In this document: one piece after another, positions 1 through 7,464 of the stretch | Layout of the letters: the number at the start of each line of letters is the position of its first letter | How positions within the stretch are numbered: position 1 is the stretch's first letter | NCBI GenBank assembly: GCA_024645155.1 | Contig: JAHEGF010000021.1 | Span: 1-21,697, forward strand | From: Phyllobacteriaceae bacterium | GTDB taxonomy: Bacteria > Pseudomonadota > Alphaproteobacteria > Rhizobiales > Rhizobiaceae | Reading direction: 5' to 3' | Length of the DNA: 21,697 bases | Made by a program: the position numbers and the translations under genes | The notes under the pieces: model-generated | Database searches by the model: none | What the model was told of the DNA's origin: nothing | What the model saw: the letters and a program-made list of their open reading frames with translations, nothing else

Positions 1-99
1 GTCTGCGCTGATATCCAGCATTTCAACGCCGTCATTGCGCCCGGTCATCATTCTCCATGCGCCGTTCATGTATTGTAGAATTTCTTCAAATGACGGCAT
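1..99 (-). CDS. Partial hypothetical protein (N-terminus only)
   Basis: Only the first 33 codons are visible; the gene runs off the left edge. The reading begins MPSFEEILQYMNGAWRMMTG and is open to the edge. It starts 23 bases after the dapE stop in the same direction, so it is probably the last visible gene of the dapD-dapE operon. The Shine-Dalgarno sequence is weak. The opening resembles, from memory, a small hypothetical membrane protein often found after dapE in Rhizobiales, but 33 residues are too few to assign a family or function. Confidence 0.55.
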   Translation of the reverse strand, partial: MPSFEEILQYMNGAWRMMTGRNDGVEMLDISAD

Positions 100-122
100 G
101 GCAACGATCCGGATATGTCAAT

Positions 123-1307
123 TCAAGCAAACCAGTCTGAAATGAATTGCTGGTAAATTTGTGTCAATGTTTCCAGGTCGTCGATGGCTGCATATTCGTT
201 GGCCATGTGCATCGTTTTGCCGACCAGCCCGAATTCGACGACAGGACAATAATCCTTGATGAAGCGGGCATCGGATGTCCCGCCCGAAGTCGACAGCTCC
301 GGTTTGCGTCCGGTAATCTTTTCAACGGATCCCGCCAACGTGCCGATCAGCCTGTCGTCGTGCGTTGAAAAGACCGGACTGGGCCGGTCGCGCCAATCCA
401 CGGTAAACTCGACCGGTTGCTTGTTGCGTGACCGCAGTTTGGTGCGCCGCGCCGCGCGGTCGAGCCTGTTGTGGACTTCTGCCATGATCGCTTCCGGCGA
501 CCACTTGTCATTGAAACGGATATTGAAATCGAAAGTGGCACGACCCGGCACCACATTTGTTGCCGGGTTACCGACATCCATGGACGTTATTTCCAGATTG
601 CTTGGCTGGAAACGCTCGGTGCCGCGGTCCAGTTGCGGATAAAGAAGTGAATCGGCAAGCATCAGCGCACCGGGTACCGCATTGTCTGCAAGGTGCGGAT
701 AAGCTGCATGGCCCTGGACGCCATGAATAGTGACACGCGCAGAAACCGATCCGCGCCTGCCGATCTTGATCATGTCACCAAGTGTCTCAGGGTTTGTCGG
801 TTCACCAACAAGGGCGGCATCCCAGTGTTCGCCGCGTTTTCTTGCCCACTCCAGCAGTTTGGCTGTTCCGTTGATCGCCGGACCTTCCTCGTCACCGGTA
901 ATCAGGAAAGATATCTGCCCGCGAGGCTGGCCATGCTTTTTGATAAACCGGGCAACCGCAGCGGTAAAACAAGCAATACCACCTTTCATGTCCACAGCAC
1001 CGCGGCCGTGGATCTTACCGTCGAGGACATGGGCAGAATAAGGCGGATGGAGCCACTTGTCGGAATCACCCGGCGGGACGACATCCGTGTGACCGGCAAA
1101 CATCAGGTGCGGTCCATCGCTTCCTAGCCTGGCGTAGAGGTTCTCGATATCGGGCGTGCCATCCTCGGAAAAAAACACGCGGTCAACTGCAAATCCCAAA
1201 GGTTCTAGTTGAGCCTGAAGTGCCGTCAACGCGCCGCCTTCGTCGGGAGTAACCGACGGGCAACGAATAAGCGCCGAAAGATTTTCTAAAGGATTTGCAC
1301 TGGTCAT
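123..1307 (-). CDS. dapE: Succinyl-diaminopimelate desuccinylase DapE
   Basis: DapE is a di-zinc M20-family amidohydrolase. It cleaves N-succinyl-LL-2,6-diaminopimelate to succinate and LL-diaminopimelate in the succinylase branch of lysine and peptidoglycan precursor synthesis, in the cytoplasm. With the chosen start the protein has 394 residues. Visible motifs: HTDVVPPGD (H73, D75), GRGAVDMKGG (bridging D106), TGDEEG (E140 catalytic base, E141), GEPTN (E169), H200 of the dimerisation lid, GGTSDARF at 342-349 and the metal ligand H367 in KTMHMANEYA. These align with the known ligands of the Haemophilus enzyme with a small offset. The open frame extends seven codons upstream to a TTG at 1328, but homologues begin near the ATG at 1307. 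A GTG immediately precedes it. It lies 34 bases after the upstream membrane protein gene and shares its direction. Confidence 0.96.
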   Translation of the reverse strand: MTSANPLENLSALIRCPSVTPDEGGALTALQAQLEPLGFAVDRVFFSEDGTPDIENLYARLGSDGPHLMFAGHTDVVPPGDSDKWLHPPYSAHVLDGKIHGRGAVDMKGGIACFTAAVARFIKKHGQPRGQISFLITGDEEGPAINGTAKLLEWARKRGEHWDAALVGEPTNPETLGDMIKIGRRGSVSARVTIHGVQGHAAYPHLADNAVPGALMLADSLLYPQLDRGTERFQPSNLEITSMDVGNPATNVVPGRATFDFNIRFNDKWSPEAIMAEVHNRLDRAARRTKLRSRNKQPVEFTVDWRDRPSPVFSTHDDRLIGTLAGSVEKITGRKPELSTSGGTSDARFIKDYCPVVEFGLVGKTMHMANEYAAIDDLETLTQIYQQFISDWFA

Positions 1308-1341
1308 CACTGGGTGGCAATAACCCAATCAAGGGAGGCTG

Positions 1342-2154
1342 TCACGTTTTCGCTTTGCGGGTGCGCACGGTTTTGCCGGCCCGGTTTTCACCGATCTGCT
1401 GGTCCGAATTGATCATGATCTTCTGCCAGATTTTGCGCGACAGATTTGTGCCGAGATTTTCGACATCATTGACCGCTTCAACCACTTCGGTATCCGTGAC
1501 TGATTGCGAGTAAAGTGCTGCGAACTTTCCGGTAATCGACAGCATTTCCGAGCAGTAATCCAGATAGCGGCTCATGTTTTCGCGTGTCATGGTCCGGCGC
1601 GGAGAACTTTTGGTTGGCCGGAAATCCGGGTTGAACACTGCCGGATCCTTGGTCAGTTGGTGCATGTCGATAACATGGATGAGCGCGCGCAACGCGTGGA
1701 GACCTTCCAGCACGCGCTTTCGCTTGAACCGTTCCTCCAGGCGCAGGAGAGTGACAAGTCCGATACCTGCCAGTACCGCGGTATTGATACCGGCCTCCGC
1801 TACCTGGACGACGTCAAAAGCACCGGTCGAAATGCGGTCAAACGACAGGAAAGTTCCGACAAAGGCGAATATCCCGGCACCTGCGAAAACGATCAAAACG
1901 ATCACCAGCCGCAACCAGTAAACCGGTTCATTGAGAACTCTTGCCGCGATTGCGGTCGCCTCGCCGATATTGACGAGTTCGGCTGCAACGCCGTTCAGCC
2001 CGGCATCGGGGAACCGCTCGTTTATGCGCAAGCGCAGGCGCTCTGCGGTCTCTATGATTTTGTCAGGGTCCAGGCTGCGGTAAGGCATGACGCGAGATGT
2101 AACTGAAAAAGCTGAAGTTTCTGTTTCAACCTGGCGCGTTGGTGCGCGGTCCAT
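1342..2154 (-). CDS. Uncharacterised two-helix membrane protein in dap cluster
   Basis: I do not recognise a named family. The frame codes for 270 residues. Two hydrophobic segments are clear, about 82-104 (WLRLVIVLIVFAGAGIFAF) and 119-138. A basic stretch (EERFKRKR) follows the second helix, and a mostly hydrophilic C-terminal half ends in a lysine/arginine-rich tail. The likely topology is both termini in the cytoplasm, with a large cytoplasmic C-terminal domain. The start is uncertain: the ATG at 2154 overlaps the end of the DUF805 gene by 29 bases, while an ATG at 2088 (MPYRSLDPDKI) leaves a 37-base gap and begins at what looks like the more structured part. Neither has a good ribosome binding site. 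Its position between dapD and dapE suggests co-transcription, but says nothing firm about function. Confidence 0.8.
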   Translation of the reverse strand: MDRAPTRQVETETSAFSVTSRVMPYRSLDPDKIIETAERLRLRINERFPDAGLNGVAAELVNIGEATAIAARVLNEPVYWLRLVIVLIVFAGAGIFAFVGTFLSFDRISTGAFDVVQVAEAGINTAVLAGIGLVTLLRLEERFKRKRVLEGLHALRALIHVIDMHQLTKDPAVFNPDFRPTKSSPRRTMTRENMSRYLDYCSEMLSITGKFAALYSQSVTDTEVVEAVNDVENLGTNLSRKIWQKIMINSDQQIGENRAGKTVRTRKAKT

Positions 2155-2524
2155 AGCGATTGGCGCCCGGTTCGCCCGGCATTAGGCAAAGGGCTATCAG
2201 AGCGATTACCGACAGGACGGGTATGAATATCACAAGTGCGAAAATCCCCGGTCTGCCTATATCATGGAAGCGCTTGACGCTCAGTGCAAAGCTGACCCAC
2301 ACGAAGATCAGGCCCGCCGCCATGATTGCCAGTCCGAGAGAGCCGCTCTCTATACTTTCCGGTGATGCACCGTAGATCTTGAAGAACAGCAGCATCTGGA
2401 GGACAATTATCAGTAATACGGCAAGCAGATAGGCCCGTCTGTCAGCGCGGCCCGAAAGGCTGAACAGGAGCCAGCCAACGGTTGCCGGTTTTTGGCTCCC
2501 GCTGTTCATCAGTTCTCTGCCCAT
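2126..2524 (-). CDS. DUF805 family membrane protein
   Basis: A small protein of 132 residues with three predicted membrane helices, about 31-50, 63-82 and 93-115. The DUF805 signatures are present: FSLSGRADRRAYLLA near the N-terminus, KRFHDIGRPG at about 84-93, and the terminal GEPGANRYGP. The biochemical role of DUF805 proteins is not established. The start at 2524 lies 9 bases after the dapD stop. A second ATG at 2509 (MNSGSQKP) has a slightly better purine-rich leader (AGAGAA), so either could be used. It is tightly packed with dapD upstream and the next membrane protein downstream, indicating one transcript. Confidence 0.88.
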   Translation of the reverse strand: MGRELMNSGSQKPATVGWLLFSLSGRADRRAYLLAVLLIIVLQMLLFFKIYGASPESIESGSLGLAIMAAGLIFVWVSFALSVKRFHDIGRPGIFALVIFIPVLSVIALIALCLMPGEPGANRYGPRTNAPG

Positions 2525-2533
2525 AAGATCATA

Positions 2534-3385
2534 TCAATCCCGCAACAATTCGTTGATGGAGGTTTTCGAACGGGTCTGCTCGTCAACGCGTTTTACGATT
2601 ACTGCACAATAAAGGGAGGGTCCAGCTTGATTGCCGATGGGCTTGCCGGGCAGCGATCCGGCGACTACCACCGAGTAGGGCGGAACTTCGCCAATGAGGA
2701 TTTCGCCGGTGGCGCGGTCAACGATTTTGGTCGATTTTCCAATGAATACGCCCATGCCGAGCACCGAACCTTCGCGTACGATGCACCCCTCGACGACTTC
2801 CGAACGTGCGCCGATGAAGCAATTGTCCTCGATGATGGTCGGGCCGGCCTGCATTGGTTCAAGAACACCGCCGATACCGACGCCGCCAGACAGGTGAACG
2901 TTTTTGCCGATCTGCGCACACGATCCAACAGTTGCCCATGTATCGACCATGGTTCCTTCGCCGACATGGGCGCCGAGGTTGACAAAGCACGGCATCAGGA
3001 TCGCGCCGGGCGCGATGAAGGCGGAGCGGCGGACAACGCAACCGGGAACAGCGCGAAATTTGCTCTTTTCGAACTCCTGTGCGCTCCATCCGTCAAATTT
3101 CGATGGTACCTTGTCCCACCACACGGCGTCACCCGGGCCACCTTTTATGATCTCCATGTCATTGAGACGAAACGACAGCAATACCGCCTTTTTCAGCCAC
3201 TGATTGACAATCCAGTTTCCGTCCGGACCCTTTTCTGCGACCCGGGCTTTCCCGGAATCGAGCAGGTTCAGCGATTGGGAAACGGCATTCCGGATCTCGC
3301 CACCAGTTTCGATCGAAACTTTTTCCCGGTTGTCAAATGCATCTTCGATCGTCTTTTCGAGTGCGGCAAGGTCCTGATTGACCAT
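2534..3385 (-). CDS. dapD: Tetrahydrodipicolinate N-succinyltransferase DapD
   Basis: DapD transfers succinyl from succinyl-CoA to tetrahydrodipicolinate, the committing step of the succinylase route to meso-diaminopimelate and lysine. The 283-residue length is the normal size for the family. An N-terminal helical domain (about 1-110) precedes a left-handed parallel beta helix of hexapeptide repeats (about 120-240), seen as PGAILMPCFVNLGAHVGEG, IGKNVHLSGGVGIGG and LGMGVFIGKSTKI. The end of the helix carries the family sequence VVAGSLPGK. A GGAG lies six bases before the ATG, so the start is well supported. It is the first gene of the minus-strand dap operon and is divergent from the LOG-family gene, with 156 bases between the two starts. 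Confidence 0.97.
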   Translation of the reverse strand: MVNQDLAALEKTIEDAFDNREKVSIETGGEIRNAVSQSLNLLDSGKARVAEKGPDGNWIVNQWLKKAVLLSFRLNDMEIIKGGPGDAVWWDKVPSKFDGWSAQEFEKSKFRAVPGCVVRRSAFIAPGAILMPCFVNLGAHVGEGTMVDTWATVGSCAQIGKNVHLSGGVGIGGVLEPMQAGPTIIEDNCFIGARSEVVEGCIVREGSVLGMGVFIGKSTKIVDRATGEILIGEVPPYSVVVAGSLPGKPIGNQAGPSLYCAVIVKRVDEQTRSKTSINELLRD

Positions 3386-3541
3386 CTGATGCTCCGTTAA
3401 ACGTGGTGTTAAGAGTGTGTGCCTAGGCTTGTCCGAGGGTTTGGACCGTGGCGCGCAACACTCCTAGGCGATGGTACCAGCAGGGTCAATTCCGGTAGCG
3501 GCGCGCGAAGGCGCAAATCGGTTGGACGGAAAGGAATTCAC
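3386..3541. promoter_or_regulatory. Divergent intergenic region between dapD and the LOG-family gene
   Basis: These 156 bases must hold the promoters for dapD (minus) and the LOG-family gene (plus). I cannot pick a convincing -35/-10 pair for either. Two copies of CCTAGG are present at 3422-3427 and 3463-3468. The dapD ribosome binding site (GGAG) and the LOG site (AAGGAA at 3531-3536) lie at the two ends. Confidence 0.5.
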
Positions 3542-4378
3542 GTGAATCCGAATGAAAAAAACGGCTGGACACCGCTTCCGCACTCCGATGCGGACCTTCG
3601 CCGTTCCAAAGAGGTTCCGGATACACCGCAGACCAGGGCGGAAGCCTACCGCCTGGCTTTCAACGATCCCGATTTTCTGACGCGGCGCGAATTACGCGCG
3701 GTCAGGCTGCAACTCGAACTGCTGAAGACCGAAATGGCACTGGAAGAACGCGGCATCCGCTCGACGGTCGTCATGTTCGGCGGTGCAAGGCTTCCCGAGC
3801 CGGGTGGCGAAATCTGGGCAGCAAAGAACGAAGAGCAAAAAAAGAACCTGTCGGAATTGTCGCGATTTTACCGGGAAGCACGCGAATTCGCCAGGTTGTG
3901 CTCACTCTATTCAGCCGAACACTATTATCGCGAGTTCGTCGTTGTCACCGGCGGTGGACCGGGGGTTATGGAAGCGGGTAACCGCGGAGCGACAGATGTT
4001 GGCGCGCCTTCGATCGGCCTGAACATTGTCCTGCCTCACGAACAGGCGCCAAATGAATACGTGACACCGGAATTGTGTTTCAATTTTCACTATTTCGCGA
4101 TCCGCAAGATGCATTTCATAATGCGTGCGAAGGCCGTTGCGGTATTTCCCGGCGGTTTCGGTACCATGGACGAGGTGTTCGAAACCCTGACGCTCATTCA
4201 GACCGGCCGCATGGAACGTGTGCCGGTGCTGTTGTTCGGCCGGGATTTCTGGAAGGGAGTGATTGATCTGGAGTTTCTTGCCAGTCAGGGAACGATCTCC
4301 CCGAACGATCCAGATCTGATCACATTTGTCGACGATGCCGCCGAAGCCTGGGAAGTTGTTCGCGCGTTCCATGAATAG
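3542..4378 (+). CDS. LOG family protein (TIGR00730-type, putative lysine decarboxylase fold)
   Basis: This is a Rossmann-fold protein of the LOG (Lonely Guy) superfamily, whose characterised members are nucleoside-5'-monophosphate phosphoribohydrolases that release cytokinin-type bases; the older name 'lysine decarboxylase' is not supported by activity. The signature PGGFGTMDE is at about 203-211, with GGGPGVMEAGN at 137-147, RKMHF at 188-192 and a phosphate-loop-like VMFGGARLPEPG near 77-88. The start is a GTG at 3542 with AAGGAA five bases upstream, giving 278 residues. The frame is open further upstream to 3419, but that part looks non-coding. About 70 residues precede the Rossmann fold, longer than in the shortest LOG proteins. 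It is convergent with the isomerase-like gene, with 18 bases between stops. The actual substrate cannot be read from the sequence. Confidence 0.9.
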   Translation: MNPNEKNGWTPLPHSDADLRRSKEVPDTPQTRAEAYRLAFNDPDFLTRRELRAVRLQLELLKTEMALEERGIRSTVVMFGGARLPEPGGEIWAAKNEEQKKNLSELSRFYREAREFARLCSLYSAEHYYREFVVVTGGGPGVMEAGNRGATDVGAPSIGLNIVLPHEQAPNEYVTPELCFNFHYFAIRKMHFIMRAKAVAVFPGGFGTMDEVFETLTLIQTGRMERVPVLLFGRDFWKGVIDLEFLASQGTISPNDPDLITFVDDAAEAWEVVRAFHE

Positions 4379-4396
4379 GACCGCTTCAACTATTGA

Positions 4397-5011
4397 TTAG
4401 GCGCTGTAGGCAGCGCGACCGGTGGAAAGCGCGTGGTCGATGTGGTCGACCCGGTCCTGGCCCCAGAAAACTTCACCGCTCAACACGTAAGCTGGCACGC
4501 CCACCGCGTCAGCGGCGATCGCCTCGTCGGTATTGCGTTTTCGGATCGCGGCGATCTCATCAGACTTGGCGGCATTCAATACCGCTTCGGCATTGTGTCC
4601 GCATGCTTCGAGATAACCCTTGAGGACGGCCTCGTCGGCGATGTTCTCCTCGTTGGCCCAGACCCCGGACAATAGTTTCCAGATGTATTCCGACGGGTCT
4701 TTGCCTTCTTGAAGAAGTGCGATGACGCAACTGTCAGCCAATGTTGCGTCGACAGGCCAGAAAGCAGGTTTCACATTGATGGGCATGCCGCGGAAATCGG
4801 CGCATCGCTGCAATTCTACAAGCCGGTAACGTTGGCGGACGGGCGGACGTTTGCCTGGAGGTACGGCACCGGAAATCTCCCACAGGGCAAAGAGATTGAC
4901 CGGCTTGTAGGCTATTGCGCAACCATGCTTGCGGGCAACCGCCTCGATTGCCTTGTGGCCGAGGTAGGTGAAGGGAGAAGCTGAATAAAAATAATAGTCT
5001 ATCGTTGCCAT
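4397..5011 (-). CDS. 2-hydroxychromene-2-carboxylate isomerase-like (DsbA/kappa GST family)
   Basis: A 204-residue thioredoxin-fold protein of the HCCA isomerase/kappa-class glutathione transferase group. Characterised members isomerise 2-hydroxychromene-2-carboxylate in naphthalene breakdown using glutathione. Features: SPFTYLG near the N-terminus, where S12 is the likely glutathione-activating serine in place of a CxxC, and GVPAYVLSGEVFWGQDRVD near 171-189 with the cis-proline P173. No other aromatic-degradation gene is nearby, so the substrate may be something else, perhaps an acyl-CoA or aldehyde intermediate. The start has AAGGG upstream (bases 5016-5020). It follows the beta-oxidation operon in the same direction after 218 bases and appears to have its own promoter. 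Confidence 0.88.
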   Translation of the reverse strand: MATIDYYFYSASPFTYLGHKAIEAVARKHGCAIAYKPVNLFALWEISGAVPPGKRPPVRQRYRLVELQRCADFRGMPINVKPAFWPVDATLADSCVIALLQEGKDPSEYIWKLLSGVWANEENIADEAVLKGYLEACGHNAEAVLNAAKSDEIAAIRKRNTDEAIAADAVGVPAYVLSGEVFWGQDRVDHIDHALSTGRAAYSA

Positions 5012-5047
5012 GTGACGCCCTTAGCAAATCCTGTTGGTTCGGTTTTT

Positions 5048-5078
5048 CTATAAGAGATGCATCGGGCGCCGATGACAA
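5048..5078 (-). promoter_or_regulatory. Candidate promoter with 19-base spacer and dyad, for the isomerase gene
   Basis: On the minus strand a -35 TTGTCA (5073-5078) and a -10 TTATAG (5048-5053) are separated by 19 bases. An inverted repeat CATCGG-gcg-CCGATG (5060-5074) sits in the spacer and touches the -35. Long spacers with a dyad are typical of promoters activated by MerR-family proteins. The predicted start of transcription is about 30 bases before the ATG at 5011. This is inferred from sequence only. Confidence 0.4.
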
Positions 5079-5229
5079 GGGCTGACGCTGGAATTTCCCG
5101 GTCAGTAACACGGATAGCACGAATATGTTGTGTCGACCGCCGGCTTCTCTCGTCGATCGCCTGGAAGGGGTCGCGCCGTCGGGCGCCAGCCACAACCCGT
5201 GTCAAACGCGCCCGGACATGCTGGAGCGA

Positions 5230-7449
5230 TCAGGCTGCCTTTTTGCCAGCGTCTTTTCCATATGGGTCAAAACGTTCGTAGAATGTCTCGCCCTTCGTCG
5301 CCATGTCGGTCAGCAGCTTCGGCGCCTTGAATTGCGGACCGTATTTCCTTTGCAATCCCTTTGCCATCGTCAGGAACGTGTCCGCGCCCATCCCGTCGAT
5401 GTAAGACAGGGCGCCACCCGTGTAGGGAGCAAATCCGAAAGCGAGGATCGAACCGACGTCTGCTTCACGCGGATCGGTTACGATACCTTCCTGCATCACC
5501 CTTACTGCCTCCATTGCGATGACAGCCAGGAAGCGTTTCTTCAACTCCTCGATATCGACATCATCGGGGCTTTGCTGCGGATAAAGTTCCTTAAGACCCG
5601 GCCACAGGTGCTTCTTGGCGGGTTTTGCAGGGTAGTCATAAAAACCCTTCCCGTTCTTGCGCCCGAGCCGGCCATGCTTGTCGACCATCGTGTTGACCAG
5701 TTCCATATGGCGCGGATCGATCGTTTTTTCGCCAAGATCCCTTATCGTCTGCTTCAAGATTTTCTGGCTGAGGTCGATCGCCGTCTCGTCGTTGAGCGCA
5801 AGGGGTCCAACTGGCATGCCGGCCATCTTCGCTGCATTATCGATCATTGCAGGCGGCACACCTTCAATCAGCATGTTGTAGGCTTCCGACATGTAGCGCA
5901 GCACCAGCCGGTTGACGTAGAACCCGCGTGTATCGTTGACGACAATCGGCGTCTTGTTGATTGCACGCACATAGTCGATTGCGGTGGCCAGTGCCTTGTC
6001 ACCGGTTTTCTTGCCCATGATGATTTCCACCAGCATCATCCGATCGACCGGCGAAAAGAAATGGATCCCGATAAAGTTTTTAGCCCGCCTGGATGCCTTG
6101 GCAAGGTCTGAAATCGGGATTGTCGAGGTGTTCGATGCGAAGATCGACGACGGCTTGAGAACGGCCTCGGTTCTTTCCGTGACAACGCGCTTGATTTCGG
6201 AATCCTCGAATACGGCTTCTATCACCAGATCGCAGCCGTCAAGGTCCGCGTAGTCAGCCGTAGCCGCGATCCTGTCAAGAATTGCCTGTTTCTTTTCTTC
6301 CGTTGAACGGCGCTTCTGGATAGCCTTGTTCTCCAGGTCTTCCGAATGCGCCTTGCCCTTGTCGGCGCTTTCCTGATCGCGGTCGAGCAGCACAACGGGA
6401 ATGCCGGCCTTGGCCGTGACATAGGCAATGCCTGCACCCATGAAGCCGGCACCGACGACGCCGATCTTTTTGAAATCTGTCTTGGGAACCTCGGCGGGGC
6501 GTCGTGCGCCCTTGTTGATTTCCTGCAGCGAGACAAACAGCGAGCGGATCATCATGCCCGCCTCTGTCGTTTGCAGAACCTGCGTCATATAACGCTGTTC
6601 TATGCGCAGACCCGTATCAATGGGCACCTGGAGACCTTCATTAACGCATTTCACGATGGCAATCGCTGCCGGATAATTTCCATAGGTTTCGCGGCGTAAT
6701 ATCGCAATTGCCGGTGGCCAGATATTGGCCCCGGCAGCAGAGTACACCGGGCCGCCAGGCAGTTTGAAGCCCTTTTCGTCCCACGGCTGAACGGGTTTCA
6801 GGCCGTCGCGGATCATCTGTTTTGCTGCGCCTATCAACTGGTCTGCGGGAACAACCTGATGGATGAGGCCCATACCCTTTGCCTTGCCAGGCGTCAGGCT
6901 CTTGCCGGTTGTCATGAATTGCAGCGCTTCCTGAACATTGGTCAGGCGAGGTACCCGTTGCGTGCCGCCAGCGCCAGGGAAAATGCCGACACGAACCTCA
7001 GGAAGGGCGATCTTCACCTTCTCGCTGTCAGCTGCAATTCGGCCGTGACAGGCAAGTGACAGTTCGAATGCGCCACCCATGCAGGTGCCGTTGATTGCCG
7101 AAACCCAAGGTTTTCCGGAGGTTTCGATCCTCCGGAAAAGCCCTGACATGGCGCCCACGTTCTCGAAAAGAATCTCGACTGCCCTTTGCGGATCCTTCTT
7201 CTTCTCTTCGGCGACCATCTCAAAAAACTGCTTGAGCATGGTCAGGTCGGCGCCGCCGGAGAAACTCTCCTTGCCGGACGTGAAAACCACGCCTTTCACC
7301 TTGTCATCACCGGTTACCTGATCGGTAATCCGGCCCAGTTCCTCGATGATCTCAGTGGTAAACACGTTCATCGACCGCCCCGGCATATCCCATGTTACCA
7401 GGGCGATGCCGTCCGCGTCGGTTTCGACGGAAAAGTTTTTGTATGTCAT
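5230..7449 (-). CDS. fadJ: Bifunctional enoyl-CoA hydratase / 3-hydroxyacyl-CoA dehydrogenase (FadB/FadJ type)
   Basis: The alpha subunit of the fatty acid oxidation complex, carrying out the hydration and NAD-dependent dehydrogenation steps of beta-oxidation. It has 739 residues, normal for FadB/FadJ. The crotonase domain fills about 1-190 with the oxyanion-hole segment CMGGAFELSLACHGR and catalytic glutamates E128 and E151 (LPEVRVGIFPGAGGTQR). A linker leads to the NAD-binding fold with GAGFMGAG at 333-340, NTSTIPIS near 440, the catalytic pair H463 (GIHFFSPVDRM) and E475, and the C-terminal dehydrogenase domains with GKGFYDYP near 600. A GGAG precedes the ATG by eight bases. It starts 15 bases after the thiolase stop, so the two subunits are co-transcribed. 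The choice between FadB and FadJ naming is not settled by the sequence. Confidence 0.95.
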   Translation of the reverse strand: MTYKNFSVETDADGIALVTWDMPGRSMNVFTTEIIEELGRITDQVTGDDKVKGVVFTSGKESFSGGADLTMLKQFFEMVAEEKKKDPQRAVEILFENVGAMSGLFRRIETSGKPWVSAINGTCMGGAFELSLACHGRIAADSEKVKIALPEVRVGIFPGAGGTQRVPRLTNVQEALQFMTTGKSLTPGKAKGMGLIHQVVPADQLIGAAKQMIRDGLKPVQPWDEKGFKLPGGPVYSAAGANIWPPAIAILRRETYGNYPAAIAIVKCVNEGLQVPIDTGLRIEQRYMTQVLQTTEAGMMIRSLFVSLQEINKGARRPAEVPKTDFKKIGVVGAGFMGAGIAYVTAKAGIPVVLLDRDQESADKGKAHSEDLENKAIQKRRSTEEKKQAILDRIAATADYADLDGCDLVIEAVFEDSEIKRVVTERTEAVLKPSSIFASNTSTIPISDLAKASRRAKNFIGIHFFSPVDRMMLVEIIMGKKTGDKALATAIDYVRAINKTPIVVNDTRGFYVNRLVLRYMSEAYNMLIEGVPPAMIDNAAKMAGMPVGPLALNDETAIDLSQKILKQTIRDLGEKTIDPRHMELVNTMVDKHGRLGRKNGKGFYDYPAKPAKKHLWPGLKELYPQQSPDDVDIEELKKRFLAVIAMEAVRVMQEGIVTDPREADVGSILAFGFAPYTGGALSYIDGMGADTFLTMAKGLQRKYGPQFKAPKLLTDMATKGETFYERFDPYGKDAGKKAA

Positions 7450-7464
7450 CGGTAATACTCCGGA

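Noticed and set aside
2492..3400. Long open frame (302 codons) on the plus strand opposite dapD
   Set aside because: It mirrors dapD codons and resembles no protein family.
3397..3412. TTAA...TTAA pair just upstream of dapD, considered as a CtrA site
   Set aside because: The spacing between the TTAA units is eight bases rather than seven, it sits within the expected leader of dapD, and dapD is not an expected CtrA target.
3422..3468. Two CCTAGG copies 41 bases apart in the dapD/LOG gap, considered as an operator pair
   Set aside because: A six-base self-complementary word occurring twice is weak evidence, and flanking bases do not extend the match convincingly.
3419..3541. Upstream extension of the LOG-family reading frame to an ATG at 3419
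   Set aside because: The extension is Arg/Gly-rich and low-complexity, overlaps the promoter region, and the GTG at 3542 has a much better ribosome binding site.
5173..5186. GCGCC/GGCGC hairpin after the fadJ-like gene, considered as a terminator
   Set aside because: Only a five-base stem and no T run on the transcribed side.
5125..6111. Long open frame (328 codons) on the plus strand opposite the fadJ-like gene
   Set aside because: It lies wholly antisense to a well-supported gene (and part of the gap after it), its translation is rich in Arg, His and Cys without domain character, and it has no ribosome binding site. It is a by-product of codon bias.
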